The position numbers and the translations under genes were made by a program. This document shows, one piece after another, positions 9,497 to 18,414 of a stretch of 64,000 bases of DNA. Below the pieces are notes generated by a model. That model saw nothing but the letters and a program-made list of their open reading frames with translations. It was not told the origin of the DNA and did no database searches. Within the stretch, counting starts at the first letter, position 1. Every line of letters starts with the position of its first letter. The stretch comes from Haloferula helveola (GTDB lineage Bacteria; Verrucomicrobiota; Verrucomicrobiia; Verrucomicrobiales; Akkermansiaceae): contig NZ_AP024702.1 of the NCBI RefSeq assembly GCF_037076345.1, forward strand, positions 3,906,001 through 3,970,000, read 5' to 3'.

Positions 9497-9524
9497 TGTC
9501 CCAATGTCGGTGCGGGCGGTTCAT
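9497..9524 (+). promoter_or_regulatory. Candidate promoter/operator element, copy 2
   Basis: Second copy of the TGTCCCAAT...TCAT block found at 5174-5201 (21 of 28 positions identical, equal spacing). It begins 77 bases upstream of the ATG at 9574, in the short gap after the kinase gene. Confidence 0.4.
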
Positions 9525-9573
9525 GGAGGGGAAGAGAGGGGCTTCGCGGCTCCGAAACCCGAAAAAAGCCAAC

Positions 9574-12345
9574 ATGCTCCCGAACCCGTCCCCTTCGCGA
9601 CCCCGCGGTCGCTCCGCCAGCCCTTGTTTGCTGGCACTCCTGTCCATCGCGGCCCTTGGTCTGCCGGCCTCCGGCCAGATCGTCCTGAACTCGCTGACCG
9701 ACTCCCAGATGGTCGGGCAGAACGACTCTGATCCACTCCTCCTCCCGGCGGCACCCGGTGACGGGTGGTTCACCGGCGCCTACGCCGGGACCGTGCGCCA
9801 GAGAGCGAGCGGAAACCAGGAGCAGTTGAGAACGCAGTGGTATTTCCGCTTCGATATCGCCGCCCTCAGCGGGATCCAGCCTCACCTGATCCAGTCGGCA
9901 ACGCTCGATATTCCCCAGATCGGACGGCTGAACACGCTGACGACCAACAATGTGCTTCGGATCTTCGATCCGAACGCGGATTGGGATGACGACGGGGGGA
10001 ACTACCCGACGTGGAATCTCGGCCGGGAGGCTCCCACTGGGAGTCCGGGGGGAACCTTGCTGGCGGACTTCGGGATGAATTCGTACCAGATCTATGGAAC
10101 GACGGCTGATCAGTCCGACACCAATGTCGAGGGGGTCTTCACCGTCGATAGCGCCGCGCTGCTGGATACGGTGAAAAGCTGGGCGGCGGATCCGGGAGAT
10201 AATGAGGGCTTATTCGCCACCTTTGTGCAGGCGGCCTTGGGCGGTCTCGCTTTCGGCACCCCAACACTCACGCTTGAGGTGCTGCCCGACGGTGACAGCG
10301 ACGGGATGCCTGACGACTACGAGGACGCCACGCCGGGACTCGACAAAACCAACTCGGCGGACGGAGCCCAGGGCGCCAACGACGGCTTGTTCGACGATGA
10401 CGGACTGACCAACCTCGAAGAATACCTCGCAGGCACCGATCCCAACGTGGCCGACAGCGACAGCGACGGCATCGATGACGGGCCCGAAACCACCGGTGCG
10501 TCCAATCCCTTCGGCTCGGAGGCCACCGATCCGCTCGACGACGACTCGGACGACGACGGGTTGCTGGATGGCGAAGAATTGACAGGGCAGTTCAACCCGT
10601 GGAGCGGTGGCGTCAGCACGACGGCGCCCGGAGAGGCGACCGACCCCAACTCTGCCGACACCGACGGGGACAATCTCACCGACCTTGAGGAACTCGACGC
10701 GGGTAACGGGTCGGTGACCGATCCCAATTCCGACGATAGCGACGGCGACACGCTCTTCGATGACGAGGAGGTGTTGAACGGACTCGATCCGCTCGACGGC
10801 TCCGGAGACAACGGCCCCACAGGTGACCCGGATCTCGATACTCTCAGCAATCTCGACGAGATCGTGACCTATGGAACCAGTCCGATCAGCGATGACACCG
10901 ATGCGGACAACCTGAAGGACCAAGATGAGCTGTCGGGTGCGCTCAACCCCTATCTCGTCGGTCACATTCCGGGCGACCCTCCCGCCGGCAATCCACCTGA
11001 CGGCGAGCCGACCGATCCACTGGACCCCGACAGCGACGACGACGGCCTTCTCGATGGTGACGAGGTTTCGGGCTCCAACGGGTCCATCACCGATCCCAAC
11101 GATCCGGACACCGACCAAGACACCTTGCTCGATGGTTTCGAGGTGGAAGGCAATCTCGATCCGAACGACCCGACCGGCGACAACGGTGCCACCGGCGACC
11201 CGGACTCCGATACCCTCGACAATGCGGGAGAGCAGACCGCCGGCTCGGATCCGCAGGAAGTCGATACCGACTCCGACACGCTGAGCGATGCCGACGAGGT
11301 GTTCGTCCATGGAACGGACCCGACCCGTCAGGATACCGACCGGGATCTCATCCGGGACGACGAGGAACTTGTGGCGGGCGCCGACGGATTCGTCACGCTG
11401 CCCACCGATGGCGACAGCGATGACGACGGGCACAAAGACTACGTTGAGATCGAGGCCGGGAGCAGTCCTGTTGACGGGCTCTCCACCCCGACTTTCCCGG
11501 CCATCGCGTGGACGGTCGAGGAGATGAGCTCCGCGGCTCTGCTTTCCACCGAAGGCACGCTCCTCTTCGCGGAGAACATCGACGGCGAGGATGTAACGGT
11601 GAACGGAATCCCGTTCGTCGGAGCCGTCGATACCCTGACCGAGAAGGCATCCCCGAATCTCCAGACCTTCATGAGCAGCCAATCGCGGTCCTTGAGCGCG
11701 GGTAACGTCAACGGGTTCTATGATCTTGAGGATCCGGCGCTCACGCCGCTGGTTACCAGCTTCTGGTTCCAATCCGTCACGGTAGCCGATGCGGATTTCG
11801 TTCCCCGTCTCGCGGTCACCGGACTCACTCCCGGGAAGACTTATCTGATCCAATTCGGGCGCGTGGACGATCGCAGCGGCGGCATCATCGACCGCTTCAT
11901 GACCGCGGATGGCGTCGGCGGAAATGTCGCAACCGATCCCATCGGTCCCACGAACTCGATCTACGGTGGTCCCGACCGGCCGGCGGTGCTCTTCACCGGA
12001 ACCTTCACCGCCGCCTCCACCGTGCAGGAGTTCTTCTGGGAGCAATTCCTCGCCAACGGTGACCTGACGGGCACCCACATTCCCTTCATCCAGGTGCGGG
12101 AGATCGAGGTCGCGGCGGATCTTCGTGTCGTCGCTACCGACCAGAATGGCTCATCCTTCACCGCGACCGTCGAAGGTCTCGATCCGGCCAAGCAGTACCG
12201 AATGGTGCGTTCGCTGAACCTGCAGGATGGATTTCCCGATGTGGTGGATGGTCCCCGGCTTCCGGCCGCTGCCACCGATGACTTCACGGATTCGAGTCTT
12301 CCGGTTTCCGATCGCGCGTTTTACCGGATTGAGGAAGTACCGTAA
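9574..12345 (+). CDS. Secreted protein with thrombospondin type-3 repeats
   Basis: Exported protein of 923 aa. I chose the start at 9574 (MLPNPSPSRPRGRS) because it leads directly into a signal peptide ending ALGLPASGQ; an upstream ATG at 9523 adds 17 residues with no signal character. Residues about 35-235 form a beta-rich DNRLRE/CBM96-like module (a guess based on phrases such as RTQWYFRFDIAALSG). About 240-620 is a long run of Asp-rich calcium-binding type-3 repeats (DPNSDDSDGDTLFDDEEVLNG and similar). The C-terminal third is beta-rich and unrecognised. The N-terminal module and repeats are closely matched by the next gene, which also carries a sulfatase. The likely role is cell-surface carbohydrate binding or a scaffold; no catalytic domain is visible. 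Confidence 0.85.
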   Translation: MLPNPSPSRPRGRSASPCLLALLSIAALGLPASGQIVLNSLTDSQMVGQNDSDPLLLPAAPGDGWFTGAYAGTVRQRASGNQEQLRTQWYFRFDIAALSGIQPHLIQSATLDIPQIGRLNTLTTNNVLRIFDPNADWDDDGGNYPTWNLGREAPTGSPGGTLLADFGMNSYQIYGTTADQSDTNVEGVFTVDSAALLDTVKSWAADPGDNEGLFATFVQAALGGLAFGTPTLTLEVLPDGDSDGMPDDYEDATPGLDKTNSADGAQGANDGLFDDDGLTNLEEYLAGTDPNVADSDSDGIDDGPETTGASNPFGSEATDPLDDDSDDDGLLDGEELTGQFNPWSGGVSTTAPGEATDPNSADTDGDNLTDLEELDAGNGSVTDPNSDDSDGDTLFDDEEVLNGLDPLDGSGDNGPTGDPDLDTLSNLDEIVTYGTSPISDDTDADNLKDQDELSGALNPYLVGHIPGDPPAGNPPDGEPTDPLDPDSDDDGLLDGDEVSGSNGSITDPNDPDTDQDTLLDGFEVEGNLDPNDPTGDNGATGDPDSDTLDNAGEQTAGSDPQEVDTDSDTLSDADEVFVHGTDPTRQDTDRDLIRDDEELVAGADGFVTLPTDGDSDDDGHKDYVEIEAGSSPVDGLSTPTFPAIAWTVEEMSSAALLSTEGTLLFAENIDGEDVTVNGIPFVGAVDTLTEKASPNLQTFMSSQSRSLSAGNVNGFYDLEDPALTPLVTSFWFQSVTVADADFVPRLAVTGLTPGKTYLIQFGRVDDRSGGIIDRFMTADGVGGNVATDPIGPTNSIYGGPDRPAVLFTGTFTAASTVQEFFWEQFLANGDLTGTHIPFIQVREIEVAADLRVVATDQNGSSFTATVEGLDPAKQYRMVRSLNLQDGFPDVVDGPRLPAAATDDFTDSSLPVSDRAFYRIEEVP

Positions 12346-12377
12346 GGTGGTTGGTTCACCGTTCCCAAAGCTTCCTC

Positions 12378-12410
12378 GGGCACCCATCGGGCAGGTGGGT
12401 GCCTTCCTTT
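12378..12410 (+). terminator. Terminator-like hairpin between the paralogues
   Basis: GGCACCCA at 12379-12386 pairs with TGGGTGCC at 12396-12403, and a pyrimidine run TTCCTTT follows. It would end the transcript of the preceding gene or act as an attenuator 11 bases before the next start at 12421. Confidence 0.5.
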
Positions 12411-12420
12411 CCCAAAATCC

Positions 12421-15400
12421 ATGAGTTCAATCCGTCTCAGCTTTCCGGCAGCCCTTCTCGCGCTTGCCGGGGTCGGCCAGGTCCATGCGGACGTCACGCT
12501 CTCGACGCTCACCGACAGCCAGTTGGTCGGCCAGAACGACACCGATCCTTTGACCGCTCCCGCAGTTCCGGGCGACGGATGGTTCACGGGCCCCTACAGC
12601 GGCACGGTCCGCCAGCGGGAAAGCGGCAGCAACGAGCAGTGGAGAACGCAATGGTATCTCCGCTTCGACATCTCGGCCTTGAGTGGAGTGGATCCGGGTC
12701 TGATCACCGGCGCCACCTTCAACATTCTGCAGATCGGCCGGCTCAACACGGTCACCACCGGCAACTCGCTCAAGGTGTTCGATGTGAATAGCGACTGGGA
12801 TGACGACGGAGGAAATTACCCGACATGGAATCTCGGGCGCGAGGCTCCGACCGGGGCGGGGGGAACGGAGTTGGAGAACTTCGGAACCAACTCCTACCAG
12901 CAGTTCGGGACCACAACGGATACGTCCAACCCGGACGTGGAAGGCACCTTCGTCGTCACGGGATCGGCTTTGCTCGATACGGTGAAAAGCTGGGCAAGCG
13001 ACCCTGCTGACAACGAGGGGCTGCTGGTCACGATGATCAACGTGGGATTCGCGGGACTGGCTTTCGGACCGCCGACCTTGGAGATCACGGTCCTCGTCGA
13101 CACCGACGGAGACGGGATGCCCGACCAATGGGAGGACGACAACGGTCTCGACAAGACAAGTGGGCTCGATGCCGACCTCGACAACGATGCGGTGGGTGGT
13201 CCGGACGGGCTTACCAACCTGGAAGAGTACCAAGTCGGCACCGATCCGCAGGACTCGGACAGCGACGACGACACGCTCTCGGATGGCGATGAGGTGAATG
13301 GCACCCTCAATCCGTGGAGCGGGGGAGTGCTCGGGACTCCTCCGGGCGATCCGACCAATCCTTTGGAGGCCGATAGTGACGGGGACGGGACCAACGACGC
13401 CGACGAAATCGCGGGCGGTACCGATCCGAATGCGTTTCAACTGTTTCCGTTCGTCGACACCGATGGTGATGGCTACCGAGACGATGCCGAGACGGCCTTC
13501 GGCTCGGATCCGAACGACGCCGGAAGCCGGCCGGATCACGCCAGCAGTCCGGCCCAGCCGAACGTGGTGATCATCTACGCCGACGACATGGGTTTCGGCG
13601 ACGTCTCACGCTACGCGAACCTCTACGGCACCACCCCGCCGGCGCCGACCCCGCGCATGGACTCGATCGGCGAGCAAGGCGTCACCTTTCTCGAAGGGCA
13701 CTCGAGCAACGGCATCTGCACGCCGAGCCGCTACGCGTTGCTGACCGGCCAGTACAACTGGCGGCTCTTCAACGGTATCACCGGCTACTACTGCTACGGA
13801 GGGGCGGGCAAAGAAGAGGTTCCATTGCTCTCGGATGTCACCCTTGCGGAATACATGAAGGGGCGGGGTTACGATACCGCCGCGTTCGGGAAGTGGCACC
13901 TTGGCGGCGAGTGGTACGCTCCGGGCGGGAGCCGCATTACCACTAACCCTACCGACCCGACGACCATCGATTGGTCCCGCCTGATCGTGAACCACGCCAC
14001 GGACCACGGCTTCGACCGCTTCCACGGGATGTGCGTGACGAACAACTTCGGCCCGTACCTGTATGTAGAGGACAACCGGAACACGATCTGGCACCCCGGT
14101 GCGAACAGTGGCGCCGGCGGGTATGTTCCGATCGTTCCGGACACCGCCGAGTTTGCTTCCGCGATTGCCGCGAATCAGGCGGCCACCCAAGCGCAGGTGA
14201 CGGATGGAAGTGCCGCCAATGGAGAAGTAAGGTGGTTCAGCACCGGCGACCTGAACACCGGCGTCCAGTCACCGGGGATCGACTCGAGAGCTTCGCTAGG
14301 TGACGATCATTATTCGGCCTTCGATACCGGGCCGCGGATGATCGAGGCGTTTGAGGAATACATTGCCGACCGGGCCGGTGCTTCCGATCCCGACCCGTTC
14401 TTCTGCTACGTCCCTCTCTACTATCCCCACAAACCGTGGGTCGTGATCCCTGAGTTCCAGGACGCGGATTATGCGAACGGATACATCTACGGTCCCTTCA
14501 TGAAGCAGGTGGACTCGATGGTCGGCCGGGTTCTCGATGCACTGGATGCCAACGGCTACGGAGACAATACCGTGATCATTCTGACGGCCGACAACGGTCC
14601 GGAGAACTCCGCGATGAGCCACTCGATCGCCTATGGTCGCGATCCGAACGGTCCGCTCCGCGGCAACAAACGCGACGTGTGGGAAGGGGGAACACGGGTG
14701 CCGTTCATGGTTCGTTGGCCGGGCCGTTCGGCGGCGGGTTTGATTGTCGAGGACCCCGTCTCACAGGTGGACATCTTCGCCAGCGTGGCGGCCCATTTCG
14801 GAGATGAACTTGCCGATGGAGTCGCCACCGATGGCGAAAGTTTCCTCAACCTTCTCCACGGTCAGGCCAAACCCGGGCCCTCCCGTCCCGGCGTGATCAT
14901 GGCGGCGGGCCGTGGCGATCTGGGAATCGTGACTCCGGGCGGCTGGAAATTCATCGACGGCTCCGGTGGCGGCGACAACAACTCGTGGGACTCTTCGGAC
15001 CAGACGATTCCCAGCGCCGCGGGTACCAACCAAGGCACTCCGAAACAACTCTTCCGGCTCGATGTGGACCTCGGGGAGGACAACAACCTGATCAGCGGGG
15101 TAACATCCGATTCCACGATCCGCAGCGAGCTGACCAGCCAGACCGGCACCGACCTGCTGGGGGTGATCGACGCGCTGCGTGTCTCAGGCACCGCGACGCT
15201 CTACGAACGCAGGCCGGACAACGATGCCGACGGCATGCCGAACGAGTTCGAAACGGCCAACGGGCTCAACCTCGATGACCCGTCCGATGCTTCGGAGGAT
15301 AAGGACGGCGACGGCCAGAGCAACCTCGACGAGTTTGTTTCCGGAACGGATCCGTGCGACGCGGCATCGGCCTTCCGTGTGCTCGATCTGAACAATACCG

Positions 15401-15615
15401 AGGGCCTGTTCTCGGTCATGTGGCAAGGGCATGCGGGTCGCGACTACACCGCATCGTGGTCGATCGATGGTGAGACCTGGACGGACGCCGGAACCCAAGC
15501 CGGCGTGGATGGACCGATGCAGGCCGATCTCGACAAGGCGGCCATCGATGCGCTGGACGGTGTTCCGGGCAACCTCACCCGGCTGTTGGTTCGTGTAGCC
15601 GCCGATCTTCCGTAG
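12421..15615 (+). CDS. Multidomain secreted sulfatase with N-terminal type-3 repeat region
   Basis: Exported protein of 1064 aa. A signal peptide (cleavage near QVHAD) is followed by a beta module (about 24-225) very similar to that of the preceding gene, Asp-rich type-3 repeats (about 228-375), and a complete S1 sulfatase (about 380-925) opening NVVIIYADDMGFGD, with CTPSR and the formylglycine Cys at residue 433, KWHLGG, and LTADNGPENS. A further type-3 segment follows (DNDADGMPNEFETANG, about 940-985) and then a short beta tail. The fusion would tether a sulfatase to a calcium-dependent binding or spacer region. The gene lies 75 bases after its paralogue with a hairpin between them. Substrate unknown. 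Confidence 0.92.
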   Translation: MSSIRLSFPAALLALAGVGQVHADVTLSTLTDSQLVGQNDTDPLTAPAVPGDGWFTGPYSGTVRQRESGSNEQWRTQWYLRFDISALSGVDPGLITGATFNILQIGRLNTVTTGNSLKVFDVNSDWDDDGGNYPTWNLGREAPTGAGGTELENFGTNSYQQFGTTTDTSNPDVEGTFVVTGSALLDTVKSWASDPADNEGLLVTMINVGFAGLAFGPPTLEITVLVDTDGDGMPDQWEDDNGLDKTSGLDADLDNDAVGGPDGLTNLEEYQVGTDPQDSDSDDDTLSDGDEVNGTLNPWSGGVLGTPPGDPTNPLEADSDGDGTNDADEIAGGTDPNAFQLFPFVDTDGDGYRDDAETAFGSDPNDAGSRPDHASSPAQPNVVIIYADDMGFGDVSRYANLYGTTPPAPTPRMDSIGEQGVTFLEGHSSNGICTPSRYALLTGQYNWRLFNGITGYYCYGGAGKEEVPLLSDVTLAEYMKGRGYDTAAFGKWHLGGEWYAPGGSRITTNPTDPTTIDWSRLIVNHATDHGFDRFHGMCVTNNFGPYLYVEDNRNTIWHPGANSGAGGYVPIVPDTAEFASAIAANQAATQAQVTDGSAANGEVRWFSTGDLNTGVQSPGIDSRASLGDDHYSAFDTGPRMIEAFEEYIADRAGASDPDPFFCYVPLYYPHKPWVVIPEFQDADYANGYIYGPFMKQVDSMVGRVLDALDANGYGDNTVIILTADNGPENSAMSHSIAYGRDPNGPLRGNKRDVWEGGTRVPFMVRWPGRSAAGLIVEDPVSQVDIFASVAAHFGDELADGVATDGESFLNLLHGQAKPGPSRPGVIMAAGRGDLGIVTPGGWKFIDGSGGGDNNSWDSSDQTIPSAAGTNQGTPKQLFRLDVDLGEDNNLISGVTSDSTIRSELTSQTGTDLLGVIDALRVSGTATLYERRPDNDADGMPNEFETANGLNLDDPSDASEDKDGDGQSNLDEFVSGTDPCDAASAFRVLDLNNTEGLFSVMWQGHAGRDYTASWSIDGETWTDAGTQAGVDGPMQADLDKAAIDALDGVPGNLTRLLVRVAADLP

Positions 15616-15943
15616 CGCCGATTGGCGCTTCCTTGCGCCGCGAAGTCGGTGTTTCCGCAAGGGATGGACCGCGAGCTTCAGCTCGCCCCGGAACCCAAGC
15701 TGCCGGACCGACGGGGCCGGCTGAAGCCAGCGCTCCATGCGCGATGTCGCCCGCCCACGTTTTTGCTGCGCTGGCGCCCAGAGAAGGACTACTCGGGCTA
15801 GAACTGGGAATCAGGTGGTCGAGGTGTCAAAGAGTCAGGATGATTGACGCATAATCGAGGATGTTCGGCGGAGGAATCCGCCTTTTTTCCGGAATGCCGA
15901 AGGGATTGATACATTCGGAAAGGCACAGGCGTAGGCCGCGACT
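15616..15943. other. 328-base gap with REP-like hairpins, no gene seen
   Basis: No convincing reading frame. GCGAGC-TTCA-GCTCGC at 15671-15686 is a perfect hairpin, and GGC-TGAA-GCC at 15719-15728 is a shorter one. Their loops are reverse complements of each other, as expected for an inverted pair of REP elements (REPIN-like). The last 200 bases should hold the promoter of the haem protein gene; I could not identify its boxes. Confidence 0.45.
15671..15735. repeat. REPIN-like inverted hairpin pair
   Basis: Two small hairpins with complementary tetraloops (TTCA and TGAA), about 30 bases apart, in a gene-free gap. This is the form of mobile REP pairs. No RAYT transposase is encoded in the window, and other copies would have to be looked for elsewhere in the genome. 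Confidence 0.4.
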
Positions 15944-18400
15944 GTGACCTTGGGCTTTGTTCATCGGGAAGCGGCGGCAGTTGCGATTGTCGGCTGCCTC
16001 ATCGGCGCCGGTAGCGCGCGCGGATTCGCTCCGGATGCGGCATTCGGGGACTTGGTGAAGCCGTTCTTCGAGACCCACTGCGTCGAGTGCCACGGGCCGG
16101 ACAAGCAGAAGGCGAAGTTCACCGTTCATGACCTCGAAGGTCCCCCTGCGGAAGGCAAGGACGTCGAGCGATGGGAGAAGATTCTCGAGATGGTCAGTCT
16201 CGGTGACATGCCTCCGGAGGAGGAACCCCAGCCGGACAAGATGGTGAGGAGCCAGGTAATGTCATGGATCGGGTCGGGATTGGAAGGCATCGGCCGCGGG
16301 GTGAACGAGGACAAGCTGGCGCTCCCGAGCCAAGCGAACCGCGTCGACCACACGGAGCTCTTCAGCGGTGAGCACAAGGGGCCCGCCTATTCGCCGGCGC
16401 GGCTGTGGCGGGTGAGTCCGCAGATCTACCGCCAGTTTTCGAAAGAGGTCCGCACCGAGGTCTCACAGCCGCTGCTCGGGCTGGGCGGCAAGGGATTCCA
16501 AGACTACGCCAGCCTGCTGGCCGACGAGGCGGTTATCAAGACGATGATGCGCAACAGCGGTCTGGTTGCGGCCAGCCTGCTGGAGGGCGATCGCGCCCGG
16601 ATGGGCTACGTGCTGAAAGCCGACGATGAGAAGCGGGACGAGACCTACGAGCGGGCCATCGGCGAACTGTTCCGCATCATCTTCCAGCGCGAACCGACCG
16701 AGTCGGACCGGGCGCGCTACATCGACGGGCTCTTCCGCAAGAATCTTGAACTCGGTGGCCCGGCGATCGCGTTCAAGACGCTCATTACCGGCATGCTCAT
16801 GTCCCAGGAGTTCGTGTTCCGGATGGAGATCGGACTCGGCGAAGAGTTGCCCGACGGGCGTTGCATGCTGAGCCCGCTCGAACTCGCCTACGCGCTTTCC
16901 TACGCGATCTACGACGAACCCGATACCGATCTTCTCAAGGCGGCCAACGAGGGCCGGCTGACGACGCGGGAGGATGTCCAGCGCGAGGTGCGTGCCGTGC
17001 TTGCCCGCGAGGACGGGAAGGGGAACTACTGGCACTACCCGATGTATCACCGGTGGGGAGGGGACTACTATGACCACCAGCCACGGGTGCTGCGGTTCTT
17101 CCAGGAGTTCTTCGGTTACGATGCGGCGCCGGACGTCTTCAAGGACAAGGAGCGCAACCCCGAGCACCATGCTCTCCGTCTCCGCAAGGATGCCGACCTC
17201 TTCGTCCTCTCGGTGCTCGAGGAGGATCGCGATGTGCTCGCGACACTGCTGACCAGCAACCGCTACGCCATCGATCACTTCCGGGAGGATCGGATGGAGA
17301 AGCTTCTCAAGGGCAGCAACGAGAAGATGAAGGAGCACATGCGGAACAAGTACGGCGACGAGTTCGCGAAAATTGCCGAAGCAGGGAAGTGGCCCGGTCT
17401 CGATTCCAGTCACGTCACGGCCTACAATCTCGACCGCAAAAAGGCCGATACGATCCGTCGGGGTCCCGACGAGCTGGTCGAACTGCCGGCTGACCAGCGG
17501 TCCGGCATGCTCACCCATCCGGCATGGCTCGTGGCCCACAGCGGTAACTTCGACAATGACATCGTCCGTCGTGGAAAGTGGATCCGCGAGCACCTGCTGG
17601 CCGATATGGTTCCCGAGGTGCCCATCGGGGTGGATGCGAAGGTTCCCGAGGATCACCACCGGACGCTCCGCGAGCGCATGACCGTGGTTGAGCGGGAGGA
17701 GTGCTGGCGCTGTCACCGCAAGATGAACCCGCTGGGCAACGCCTTCGAGTACTACGACGACTTCGGGCGCTACCGTGACCGGATCGTCATCGGTGATGCC
17801 GACGCCTATTTCAAGGACCTGCGGAACTACAACAACCAGGTCGAGCGGACGACGCAGGATCTGGAGAAGTGGCTTTCGCTGGATGCCGAAGGTCGCGCCG
17901 GGAAGGTGCGCGAGGCGGAGGAGCGGATCGCGGCGTTGAAGAAGCCGACAGGCGACGAGGAATACGTCAAGGCCGCCGAGGTACGTTACGAGAAGGACAT
18001 GGCCCGCTGGACCAAGGAGCGGGAGTACTGGAAGTCGATGACCGAAGAGAAGCGGCAGGCCGAGATCGAGAAGCAGCGCAAGCGCCTCGGCAGCCTGACT
18101 CCGCCGGTCGCCGAGGAGCGTCCGGTCGATGCCTCCGGCGAACTTCGCGGAACCGGCGACGCGTCACTCGACGGGCCCTTCGATGATCCGGTCGAGCTTA
18201 CGCAGCGCCTCGCCCGATCGGAGCTCGCTCGGCAGTCCTTCGTGCGACATGCTTTCCGCTACTGGATGGGCCGTAACGAGAACCTCGATGACTCTCCGAC
18301 GCTCATGGACGCCGATCGCGCCTATGTCGAAAACGACGGCAGCTTCCGCGAACTGCTTGTTTCACTCCTCACCTCCGACTCCTTCCTCTACCGGAAATAG
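15944..18400 (+). CDS. Planctomycete-type cytochrome protein (DUF1592/DUF1588/DUF1585)
   Basis: Exported haem protein of 818 aa. An N-terminal signal segment (cleavage near GSARG) precedes a c-type haem site CVECHG near residue 46 (PSCyt1-type domain). DUF1595/DUF1592-like sequence covers about 200-500, and the DUF1588 region carries a second CxxCH site (CWRCH, about residue 587) followed by KMNPLGNAFEYYDDFGRYRD. A DUF1585-like tail closes the protein (about 735-818). Two features stand out: the usual DUF1587 part is weak, and a charged, probably coiled-coil stretch of about 100 residues (625-725, rich in Glu, Lys and Arg) is inserted between DUF1588 and DUF1585. The next gene starts 14 bases later and encodes the usual DUF1552 partner. 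The biochemical function of the family is not settled; electron transfer coupled to oxidation of a carbohydrate is speculation. Confidence 0.88.
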   Translation: MTLGFVHREAAAVAIVGCLIGAGSARGFAPDAAFGDLVKPFFETHCVECHGPDKQKAKFTVHDLEGPPAEGKDVERWEKILEMVSLGDMPPEEEPQPDKMVRSQVMSWIGSGLEGIGRGVNEDKLALPSQANRVDHTELFSGEHKGPAYSPARLWRVSPQIYRQFSKEVRTEVSQPLLGLGGKGFQDYASLLADEAVIKTMMRNSGLVAASLLEGDRARMGYVLKADDEKRDETYERAIGELFRIIFQREPTESDRARYIDGLFRKNLELGGPAIAFKTLITGMLMSQEFVFRMEIGLGEELPDGRCMLSPLELAYALSYAIYDEPDTDLLKAANEGRLTTREDVQREVRAVLAREDGKGNYWHYPMYHRWGGDYYDHQPRVLRFFQEFFGYDAAPDVFKDKERNPEHHALRLRKDADLFVLSVLEEDRDVLATLLTSNRYAIDHFREDRMEKLLKGSNEKMKEHMRNKYGDEFAKIAEAGKWPGLDSSHVTAYNLDRKKADTIRRGPDELVELPADQRSGMLTHPAWLVAHSGNFDNDIVRRGKWIREHLLADMVPEVPIGVDAKVPEDHHRTLRERMTVVEREECWRCHRKMNPLGNAFEYYDDFGRYRDRIVIGDADAYFKDLRNYNNQVERTTQDLEKWLSLDAEGRAGKVREAEERIAALKKPTGDEEYVKAAEVRYEKDMARWTKEREYWKSMTEEKRQAEIEKQRKRLGSLTPPVAEERPVDASGELRGTGDASLDGPFDDPVELTQRLARSELARQSFVRHAFRYWMGRNENLDDSPTLMDADRAYVENDGSFRELLVSLLTSDSFLYRK

Positions 18401-18414
18401 AACCTGCGACCCCG

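Noticed and set aside
10210-12078. Open frame of 622 codons opposite the type-3 repeat protein
   Set aside because: Regular GTC/GAT pattern from the Asp-rich repeats read backwards; not a gene.
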